From positions 1 through 11,029 of the forward strand of contig JAJZDE010000040.1 of assembly GCA_021828745.1 (NCBI GenBank): 11,029 nt of DNA, read 5' to 3'. This stretch comes from Pseudomonadota bacterium (GTDB lineage: Bacteria > Pseudomonadota > Gammaproteobacteria > Burkholderiales > Ferrovaceae). The translations under genes were made by a program, and so were the position numbers. Position 1 is the first letter of the stretch; every line of letters starts with the position of its first letter. The notes below the pieces were generated by a model. The model made no database searches, was not told the DNA's origin, and saw only the letters and a list, made by a program, of their open reading frames with translations. Of this stretch, positions 1-7,100 are shown piece after piece.

Positions 1-124
1 GTATGGCTTTCTTCCACTGCGAAATCTGCACCGGATGCACTCCATACTCCTGTCCCAACTCGTTGACCGTCTTCAATCCGCGTATCGCTTCCAGGCCAAC
101 CTTGGCTTTGAATTCCGGCGAAAA
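1..124 (-). pseudogene. IS3-family transposase OrfA, N-terminal fragment, cut by window edge
   Basis: On the minus strand the frame reads FSPEFKAKVGLEAIRG, then LKTVNELGQEYGVHP, then VQISQWKKAI up to the window edge. This is the N-terminal helix-turn-helix of IS3-family OrfA, the part that binds the element's terminal repeats. The usual start (Met plus a few basic residues just before the FSPEFKAKV block) is missing. The frame instead stays open rightward, without an ATG, to the stop codon of the GGDEF/EAL gene at 266, reading through sequence I do not recognise. Either the element lost its left end or it uses a non-ATG start such as the TTG at 179-181. OrfB would lie beyond the left edge. 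Family assignment is good. Calling it broken is inference. Confidence 0.65.
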
Positions 125-265
125 GCCGGTTCGCAGGAGTGGTGCCGCCAGGCGACTGAAGTTCTTCGTGACATCGACCAAGGCAGAAGAAGATATTGCG
201 CGCGCCAAAAACCCTGAAAAACGCCGTAGTACTGGATATGCACATTTCGAATTAGCGATACAACT

Positions 266-2926
266 TCAATCCAATGACTTCTTCCATTCCTGAGGCAATT
301 TGAATTCATTTATCCAGTTTGTGACGTCCTTGGCGTTCATGGGATGGGAAATGGCGTAGCCTTGACCCAGATAGCAACCCATCTCCAACAATTTGACACC
401 ATGTTCGATCGTCTCTACGCCTTCTGCAATTACTTCCTTCTGGAATGCATCTGCCAAACTGATCACGCCCTTGACAATGGAAAGATCATCGGCATCATCG
501 AGCATGCCTCGAATGAATGATTGGTCAATCTTGATGGTACTGGCAGGAAGCCGCCTCAAGTAAGAAAGCGAAGCATAGCCCGTTCCAAAGTCGTCTATCG
601 AGAAACAGATCCCCTGCTTGATGCAGTCTTCCATCTTCCGGATGGCCAACCCCATGTCACCGAGGGCGGCCGTCTCCAGAATCTCGAACGTAATCGAGCG
701 TCCCTTCAAGTCAGGATACCGCGACATGACAGACAAAACAAAGTCGACAAAACCTTTAGACTGCAAATGTTTGGCAGGCAAGTTGACGCTGACCCAAATA
801 TTGATGCCCGACTTCCGCCAAGCATCCAACTGCGCCATGCCTTCCGTGATCACCCATTCGGACAGCCTGATTTCGAATTCGCTGTTTTCGACGAGCGGCA
901 GAAACTCGCTAGGCGGCAGAAGCCCGCGTTCGGGATGTTGCCAACGAATCAAGGCTTCCATGCTGATGACTTCGCCGTTCCTCATGTTGATTTTTGGCTG
1001 GTAGTGGAGGAGCAACTCACCATTCTGTAATGCCATTTCGATTCTTGAGAGACCCTCCGAACGTACCTGCGCAAGATGGTCGTTGACCGCATCGAAGAAA
1101 TGAATTCTGTTCCGTCCTTGCTGTTTAGCGATATACATGGCCTGATCAGCATGCCGAAGCAATCCCGAACCGTCGGTGACATGATCGGGATACATCGCAA
1201 CGCCGATGCTCGATGACATGCTGACTTCATGCCTATCGATCTGAAATGGCAGACTGAAAATCTCCATGATCCGGTTCAGTAGGTGTCTGCATTCATCTTC
1301 TCCAGACAATCCGTTCAGGACCAAAATAAACTCGTCCCCACCAAGGCGCGCCACTGTATCGGTCGCACGGGCGACGAATGTCAGCCTTCTTGCCACTTCG
1401 ATGAGCAGGTTGTCTCCCGTCGCATGACCGTAGGTGTCATTGATGGGCTTGAAGCCATCGAGATCCATGAAACACACGGCAATGTTGCCTCCAACCCGCT
1501 TTGCCCCCGCAACCGCCATGTCGAGTCGGTCGTTGAGCAACACCCTGTTCGGAAGCCCGGTCAGCGGATCGTGATGAATCAGGTGTTCCAGTTGGTTCTG
1601 ATGATTCTTGATTTCGGTAATGTCGTCTGCGATGGTGACCAGATAATCGACTACCCCATTTTCGTCATGCACCACTCGGCTTGCAATATGAGCATGAATG
1701 ATGTTCCCATCCTTCCTGATATAGCGCTTGTTCAATTCAAAATCGTCGCTCTCTCCTTTCAGGATACGCTGAATTGCCTTGTGGCCTTCTTCAATATCAT
1801 CGGGATGAGTGACATCAGCCCATGTCTTTTGCATCAATTCATTTTTCGAATAGCCCAGCATCTTGCACAGAGCACCGTTAACCTCAAGCCAGGCGCCCGT
1901 AGCGGGCGAAGTCGTAGCCATTCCTACCATAGAACGATCAAAATACGCCCTGAAGTGGCGTTCGCTGGCAAGAAGGTCGCTGCGGATCCGCTGGTTCTCC
2001 CTTTCCCTATCGAAGTTGTCGAGGGAAAATGATATGTCACGTATCATCTCGTCCAGAAGATCGATGGCCTCCTTGTCGAAAGCGTCCTCATGGCTGTGAT
2101 AGACACCCAGAATCGCAACGGGCTTACCACCACGCAATATTGGGAAAGTTCCGCTGCTCCCCCATCCAAACCGCTTTGCCTGTTCGTGCCACGGCTTGGT
2201 CATTTCGCATTGCAAGTAGTGATTGATGATCACATTTCGACCATCGCGGAATGCCGTACCCGCAGGTCCCCTGCCTTCCGGCACGGTATCGCTTGCAGAA
2301 ATGACGGTACTTTTCAGATAATCGGCGCCACTTCCGTAGTTCTCCACTGCATCAAGTAGATTCGTTTCAGGATTTAACTGTCTAATAGAGGCTAAAGTCA
2401 TCCCGCCGAAATCGACGGCCATTCTGCAAACGAGCGGAAACAGGGTTTCTTCGGTTTCCATTCGGACGATCGCCTGGTTGATTTCGCTGAGTGCCCTGTA
2501 AAGATTGCTGATACGCAGAATTCTGTTTTCTGCGGCTTTGCGCGTGGTGATATCGACCAGAACACCTCGAACAAGAATGCCTTGCCCCGATTCATTGCGC
2601 CTGACAACGCGCCCTTGAACCCATAGCCAATGGATAATGCCGTCTGGCCAAATGACTCGGAAGTCAAAAGCATAGTCATCCGGCCCTCCAGGCAAAATTG
2701 ACTGCTGGATGAATTCTTGTCCTTTTGTACGATCATCGGGATGCGTTGCATCGAGGAACGTGTCAATGGTCCATTCAGTTTGCCAAGTCAGTCCATAAAG
2801 TTTGTCATGATTGTTTGAACGCAACATATGACCGGCAATGAAGTCGTACTCCCATACCGCAATACCAGCCATTTCCGTGACCAAACGGAGCAGATAATTA
2901 TTATCTTGAAGAAAACCACTGGCCAT
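266..2926 (-). CDS. PAS-GAF-PAS-GGDEF-EAL cyclic-di-GMP turnover protein
   Basis: This 886-residue protein has no signal peptide or membrane segment, so it is a cytoplasmic sensor-effector for cyclic-di-GMP. Domains in order: PAS with PAC (about 20-132), GAF (about 145-303), second PAS/PAC (about 322-440), GGDEF diguanylate cyclase (about 445-612) and EAL phosphodiesterase (about 628-875). The cyclase signature is intact (GGDEF 529-533). An inhibitory I-site RATD (520-523) lies exactly five residues upstream, as in product-inhibited cyclases. The EAL side keeps EAL (657-659), N715, E748, the DDFGTGY block (778-784), K799, E835 and Q855, so both activities look possible. Which one dominates cannot be read from sequence. 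The ATG at 2926 is preceded by AGGG nine bases upstream. The gene stands alone, with no partner in the same operon. PAS and GAF ligands (heme, flavin, small molecules) are unknown. Confidence 0.96.
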   Translation of the reverse strand: MASGFLQDNNYLLRLVTEMAGIAVWEYDFIAGHMLRSNNHDKLYGLTWQTEWTIDTFLDATHPDDRTKGQEFIQQSILPGGPDDYAFDFRVIWPDGIIHWLWVQGRVVRRNESGQGILVRGVLVDITTRKAAENRILRISNLYRALSEINQAIVRMETEETLFPLVCRMAVDFGGMTLASIRQLNPETNLLDAVENYGSGADYLKSTVISASDTVPEGRGPAGTAFRDGRNVIINHYLQCEMTKPWHEQAKRFGWGSSGTFPILRGGKPVAILGVYHSHEDAFDKEAIDLLDEMIRDISFSLDNFDRERENQRIRSDLLASERHFRAYFDRSMVGMATTSPATGAWLEVNGALCKMLGYSKNELMQKTWADVTHPDDIEEGHKAIQRILKGESDDFELNKRYIRKDGNIIHAHIASRVVHDENGVVDYLVTIADDITEIKNHQNQLEHLIHHDPLTGLPNRVLLNDRLDMAVAGAKRVGGNIAVCFMDLDGFKPINDTYGHATGDNLLIEVARRLTFVARATDTVARLGGDEFILVLNGLSGEDECRHLLNRIMEIFSLPFQIDRHEVSMSSSIGVAMYPDHVTDGSGLLRHADQAMYIAKQQGRNRIHFFDAVNDHLAQVRSEGLSRIEMALQNGELLLHYQPKINMRNGEVISMEALIRWQHPERGLLPPSEFLPLVENSEFEIRLSEWVITEGMAQLDAWRKSGINIWVSVNLPAKHLQSKGFVDFVLSVMSRYPDLKGRSITFEILETAALGDMGLAIRKMEDCIKQGICFSIDDFGTGYASLSYLRRLPASTIKIDQSFIRGMLDDADDLSIVKGVISLADAFQKEVIAEGVETIEHGVKLLEMGCYLGQGYAISHPMNAKDVTNWINEFKLPQEWKKSLD

Positions 2927-3000
2927 CCGATATCGCCCTAAAAACTTAACCCTGCGTAGTCTACAAACCCATGGGGTATTTTTGCCATTTCCATCCTCGG

Positions 3001-3028
3001 GTTATAAATTTCCCCGTATTTTTTGAAG
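3001..3028 (-). promoter_or_regulatory. Possible promoter of the GGDEF/EAL gene
   Basis: On the minus strand a good -10 box, TATAAC (3001-3006), lies about 75 bases upstream of the start codon. The best -35 candidate is CTTCAA (3023-3028) at a 16-base spacing, a poor match to TTGACA. The support is the -10 box and its position only. Confidence 0.25.
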
Positions 3029-3081
3029 ACCGAATTCCGAAAAAACAGAGCCCGGAACAATGCCAAAAGCAGTTCGCAGGG

Positions 3082-3239
3082 ATGGCGCAAAGACGCCTCG
3101 AAAAATATTTTTCCCTGAAGTACAAAAGCGAGCCGTGCGTAGAATGGAGGAGCATCGTCAAGATTATCCTTCTCAAAGGTCGACCATTGAATCGATTGCC
3201 GGCAAGACCGGCTGTTCTGCGAGGGGAAGTCACACATAG
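3082..3239 (+). pseudogene. IS3-family transposase OrfA fragment (second subgroup)
   Basis: In the frame of base 3111 the plus strand reads FFPEVQKRAVRRMEEHRQDY, then PSQRSTIESIAGKTGCSA. This matches the start of OrfA from IS3 subgroups with a KFSPEVRERAVRMVxEHxxEYxSQWxAIESIAxKIGC pattern. The candidate start ATGGCGCAA at 3082 is in another frame, so a frameshift lies between about 3090 and 3110. Homology stops near 3222, before the expected ETLRKWVRQAE block, and a TAG follows at 3237. The usual SQW is SQR here. It is a dead piece of about 45 codons. Its sequence is of a different type from the fragment at the left edge, so two separate IS3 insertions contributed to this locus. Confidence 0.72.
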
Positions 3240-3321
3240 TGTATGACCATTCTGCAGTGTGATGCGTCAAGCGGCGAGTTTCCGCCGGACCGGCTGATCT
3301 TCCAGAGCCGGTTCACCATTC

Positions 3322-3432
3322 TTATAAGGGAATTCCCTTCAACAATAGTTCGATTTTATCCGCTCCCCGAATCCTGCGCCAAATTTTTTCGACTTCCTCT
3401 ATCGGCTTGAATGCCAGTCTCGGGAAAGTGGC
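3322..3432 (-). pseudogene. Possible transposase C-terminal remnant
   Basis: The minus-strand frame reads ATFPRLAFKPIEEVEKIW, then RRIRGADKIELLLKGIPL and a TAA. It is 36 codons with a stop just upstream and no start. The W-R-R-I-x-G-A-x-K-I pattern just before the end reminds me of transposase tails, possibly Mutator/IS256-like, but I cannot assign a family. The surrounding stretch 3240-3518 has no other coding signal. It holds a 7-bp hairpin (3289-3312) and the 14-base palindrome AAGGGAATTCCCTT (3326-3339). Confidence 0.3.
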
Positions 3433-3518
3433 TCATGATATGCAATAGCGGGTACGGCTGGTGCGGTGACTTACTGCCGAGCGCGATGATTATTGAGGTT
3501 TTCTGGTTGGAAGGTAAA

Positions 3519-3628
3519 ATCGGGATAAGGAGCAGTCAGGATTCTGACCAATCCCCTCCCACACCACCCGGCATGCGGGTCCGCACCGGGCAGTTCAAAG
3601 AGTTGAGGTCTGAGAGACGGGGCACGCC
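3519..3628 (-). mobile_element. Group IIC-like intron 3' end (domains V and VI), 5' truncated
   Basis: Read on the minus strand, 3593-3564 folds into a domain V-like hairpin: CTGCC-CGG-TGCGG-AC-CCGCA-TG-CCG-GGTGG, with a two-base bulge on its 3' side. The segment GGTGGTGTGGGAGGGG follows, as in the tails of bacterial group IIC introns. Next comes a domain VI-like stem (GTCAG/CTGAC around 3535-3548), then CTCCTTATCCCGAT ending near 3519, resembling IIC 3' ends. The reverse-transcriptase/maturase gene and domains I-III are absent. The upstream side is cut near 3628, directly at the integrase fragment. From memory, family members usually have ACCGCC where this has ACTGCC, so the catalytic triad may also be altered. 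It cannot splice alone. Assignment rests on recalled family sequence, without an alignment. Confidence 0.6.
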
Positions 3629-3891
3629 AATTTTGTCGAAATGGGCGGGAGATGGTAGACTGGGACCGTCGCTTGGCATTGTTGCTCGACCCCGATAAAT
3701 TAAAAACTTCGGAACCCCGTGCAGTTCCTTTATCTCGTGCAGCCATTGAAGTGCTGGAGGGGTTGCCAGTTAGCGTCCGCCGAGGTGTGGTATTTCCAGT
3801 AGAAAGAATGACCCTCTACCATGCCTTCATAGCGGCTTGTAAACGTGCCAGCATTGGTGACTTCACATGGCACGACCTGCGGCATGAGGCA
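3629..3891 (+). pseudogene. Tyrosine recombinase (phage-type integrase) core fragment
   Basis: From the ATG at 3652 the frame reads MVDWDRRLALLLDPDKLKTS, then EPRAVPLSRAAIEVL and later FTWHDLRHEA. These are the beta-hairpin with its lysine and the H-x-x-R box of a tyrosine-recombinase catalytic domain. Homology seems to start a little earlier in a different frame (ILSKW, 3630-3644), so a frameshift lies near 3645-3651. The first catalytic arginine, before this block, is missing. Everything after HDLRHEA, including the second histidine and the nucleophilic tyrosine, is missing too. The open frame continues to 4089, but those residues come from unrelated DNA. It is cut on the left by the intron remnant and on the right at about 3891, and is certainly inactive. 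Confidence 0.75.
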
Positions 3892-3980
3892 TCACCCGTG
3901 GTGTTCTTGGGCGCCTTTTCTGGTGGATTTCCTGCCAGATCGTCGCCAATCTTATTCTGGCCATTGAGGATGAATCATGA
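3888..3980 (+). pseudogene. 3' end of a lost gene, hydrophobic C-terminus
   Basis: In the frame of base 3891 the sequence reads ITRGVLGRLFWWISCQIVAN, then LILAIEDES and TGA (3978-3980). There is no start and a stop lies at 3885-3887, just inside the integrase fragment. I read this as the last ~29 codons of a gene whose remainder was replaced at the 3891 junction. The run from LFWWISCQIV to LILAI would make one transmembrane helix. Its TGA overlaps the ATG of the next small gene in an ATGA arrangement, typical of translationally coupled operon partners. Parent gene not recognised. Confidence 0.45.
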
Positions 3981-4111
3981 GCATGGAAACCGCAGTATTT
4001 TTAGGAATGGGAGCCATCTTGGTGTATGCAGTGGCAGCGTTACTGTTTGCTTTGAGATCTGCCAAATCTCACTCCCCATTACATCCTGATCATCATTTGC
4101 ATCTGCATTGA
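3977..4111 (+). CDS. Small one-helix membrane protein with His-rich tail
   Basis: This gene encodes 44 residues: MSMETAVFLGMGAILV, YAVAALLFALRSAKSH and SPLHPDHHLHLH. Residues about 6-26 form one hydrophobic helix. RSAK follows it, favouring a cytoplasmic C-terminus by the positive-inside rule. The last 13 residues carry six histidines, which suggests metal binding (inference only). Coding is supported by a textbook Shine-Dalgarno, GAGGA (3966-3970), six bases before ATG, and by the ATGA overlap with the preceding hydrophobic fragment. It is probably the surviving last gene of an operon whose upstream genes were lost at the 3891 junction. I do not recognise the family. Small accessory subunits of membrane enzymes or transporters have this size and shape. 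Without its partner it may no longer function. Confidence 0.6.
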   Translation: MSMETAVFLGMGAILVYAVAALLFALRSAKSHSPLHPDHHLHLH

Positions 4112-4141
4112 TTCTGGCAGGTGTTTAACCCAGAAAACACC
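4112..4141. other. Hairpin between convergent genes
   Basis: GGTGTTT (4120-4126) and AAACACC (4135-4141) form a perfect 7-bp stem with an 8-base loop. An alternative stem, TTCTGG (4112-4117) with CCAGAA (4130-4135), overlaps it. The site lies directly after the small membrane-protein gene and about 60 bases after the ISP stop on the other strand. No T-run follows on either strand, so it is at best a weak terminator or an mRNA-end stabiliser. Confidence 0.4.
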
Positions 4142-4199
4142 GCTTACAAAAAATACGCTCAAATTTCACCATCCAACATTACCAAGATATTCTATTTTC

Positions 4200-7100
4200 T
4201 CACGCAAGACTGCACACAATTTTTCGGGTACCCAGCGCCACAGCCACCACTTTGCCGATCAGGTCCAGCGGATATTTGGGGTCGTTCATGGTGTCCATAG
4301 CCCAGTCGTTGGCATCGGACACAATTCCGCTGTCCTTGTCCGTTTTGACACACTGACGCTCCACCACCCAGTCCAACCCGGGTTTTCCGTTGACGATGTA
4401 CTCATAGGCTTCCAGCGGTATCCCTGAAACCGTGATCCGGTCATTGTAATGAATTGTGGTCAGATCCTTGTCCTTGCCGATTTTGCCATAGCGCATCTTC
4501 TCCACCCGATAATCGGCATCGGTCAGTTTGGGATCACCGTGAACGGTAAAGGTCAGCGGATAGGGCTCGATGGTTTCGTAGTTCAGGTGCAACCCGGCCA
4601 GATCACGCCCCGCCTGGCAAAAGGCCCAGAACCGATCAACTCCCGGCACGCAAGGAATCCGTGGCAGTTCTTTGGCCAGATTATCGGCGTACTTGGCCCG
4701 GTAGTCGGGTGAGTGGAGCAGACCGTAGAGGTAGTAGAACACATCCTCCTTGGAAATGACCTCCCCCGGATACGCCGTCTCAAAATGCGCCAGTCCTTCA
4801 TCGGTCAGTGCGTAGCGTCGGGTACGGGAACGAGCCACAGGCTGAGGTGACTCTCCAAACAGGCTATCCATCCGGGACTCGACCGGTTCCTCGGCCTGTT
4901 CATCCTCGTAGTACAGGTACAACGGGAAGCATTGCGCTCCCGCCTCCATACAATTGAGGTCGATAATTGAGTTACTGATAAAGCATGAAAACCCGTTTCT
5001 TGAGCCAATGGCGGTAGTTGCAATCACCAAATTCTTCGCAGTGCTGTCCGGAAAAATCCGAGGCATCTGGTACACCATTTCATTGAAGCGACGATTGAAG
5101 TACAGCCACTGCTTGGTGAAAGGTCGATACAGGCTCTGTATCAAGGCGTTTTCATCGTAGGAATACCGTTTTCCCTTGACCAGATCCTGCTTCAAGGCAC
5201 GGGTCCAACTAATCCTTGCGGGGTCGCTGTTGATGAACCCATCCACCTTGCTTTCACGCGCATTCCTGTCCAGTCCGGGATGGGCTTTGTCGAACCGATC
5301 CACTTCCGCATTGTAGAAGTCGATCATGCGCTTCATGTTGGCTTCGACATGGATGCGGGAACTGTTATAGCACCACGCATCTCGTTGGGTTTTTACTCCA
5401 GCCGAATAATTCTCAAACAACTTCAGGGATTCCGTCCCTGACTTGTCTCCCATGACGATGTACTGCTGGAAACCATCGTCGCGCTGGTTCAACCAGTCGC
5501 CATGCTGGTCCGGGGTAACGGATTGCCAGAGTGCCTGTCCGGTGATCCCTTCAATGCTGCCAAACTCGATGAGTTTGCCCAGTTTTTCCTCGCGGGTCAG
5601 GTAGTCCCCTATGTCATGGAAATATATCTGGCCATGCTGTTCGTTGGCTGGATTCTTGACCAACAATGAGATAGCAATGGGCGCACGGCTCCCTATACCA
5701 AAAATATTGTCTTTTTCCTTGCGCCGTAATTCTCCTGCTGTTCGTGCATTCCCCCTCAAATGAAACACATAGATGCTCGAAAACTCCTCGGCCAGACATT
5801 TCCTCAAGCCATCCGCTGAGTTGGAGTCCAAGTATCCAGCGTTCGTTACAAACCCAACCACCCCGCTATCCCCAATCCGGTCACTGGCCCAGCGAATCGC
5901 CCGGATGTAACTGTCATAGAGCGCATTCTTGTTGGTCGCGGTGGAACGGTCCGCATAGGTCAACCGGATGCGATCATCCAGGTGGGGGTAGGCGATGTTC
6001 TGATTGTTGTCGTTGGCACTGCCCTGCCCAGCGGAATACGGCGGGTTACCCATGATGACCCGGATATCCAGTTCCTTCTGGCGTCGCCTGCGGTTGTTGT
6101 TCTTGACCAGCATGGCATCCCCCAGATCTTCCTTCTCATAGAGTTGGAAGGTATCGGTCAGACAAATGCCCTCGAAGGGTTGATAGTTGCCTTGCAGGAT
6201 GCCGTGGTAGGTGGCCTCGATGTTGATGGCGGCAATGTAATAGGCCAACAGGACAATCTCGTTGGCGTGGATTTCGTTTCGGTATTTGTAAGGCAATTCT
6301 TCCGGGGTGATCAGACCACTCTGGAGCAAACGGGTAATGAAGGTGCCGGTTCCGGTGAAGGGGTCCAGGATATGCACCCCCTGGCTTCCCAGGGTTTGAT
6401 TGAATTCGGTTTGCAGCAGGTGGTTAACGCTGTGGATGATGAAGTCCACCACTTCCACCGGGGTATAAACGATTCCTAACCGTTCGGACATCTTGGGAAA
6501 GGCGTTCCTAAAAAACTTGTCGTAGAGTTCCACCACGATTTTCTGTTTGCCCGCTGCGTTGTCGATACCCGCTGCCCGGAATTTCACGCTGTCATAGAAG
6601 GCTTGCAGGGTGTCGGCTTCCTTGCCGATCTGGTGGGACTCCAGGATGTCCACCACGGACTGCATGGCCTGAGAGATAGGATTGTGCTGGGCAAAACTGT
6701 AGCCCTCGAACAAGGCATCAAAGACCGGCTTGGTGATGAGGTGCTGGGCCAGCATTTCGATGATCTCGTCATCACCGATACTGTCGTTGAGGTTATGGCG
6801 CAGGTCGGTGGCAAAGGCGGTGAATGCGCTTTGCTCCCCGGTGTTGTCCGGGTTCTCCAGAATCCCCCGGATACGGTCGATGTGGGTGTTGGCTATCTTG
6901 GCAATGTCATTGGCCCAGTCCTCCCAGTGATGGCGGTTGCCCACCTTCTGAACCAACTTGGCATAGATGGCCCGTTCAATCTCGCCGATCTCGAACTGCA
7001 AATCCTGTTGCACCGGATAAGTCATGGGTGCGGGTTCACCGATGCCGTGACTGCCTCGCCCGGACGGGCCGCGTTTGTACTCGCCTTTGTCTTTTGGTTT

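Noticed and set aside
1283..2032. 249-codon open frame on the plus strand
   Set aside because: It is antisense to the PAS/GGDEF part of the cyclic-di-GMP gene. No ribosome-binding site or recognisable domain is seen.
3096..3107. CCTCGAAAAATA also found at 9180-9191
   Set aside because: This is a single 12-base match between an IS fragment and the ISP leader, with no further similarity on either side. It is likely chance in an A-rich word.
2938..3270. 110-codon minus-strand frame upstream of the GGDEF/EAL gene
   Set aside because: It overlaps the IS3 OrfA fragment on the other strand, and its sequence has no recognisable feature. The IS homology explains the DNA better.
3471..3746. 91-codon minus-strand frame with PGADPHAGWCGRG
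   Set aside because: This peptide is what results when the intron domain V hairpin is read as protein. The RNA structure is the better explanation.
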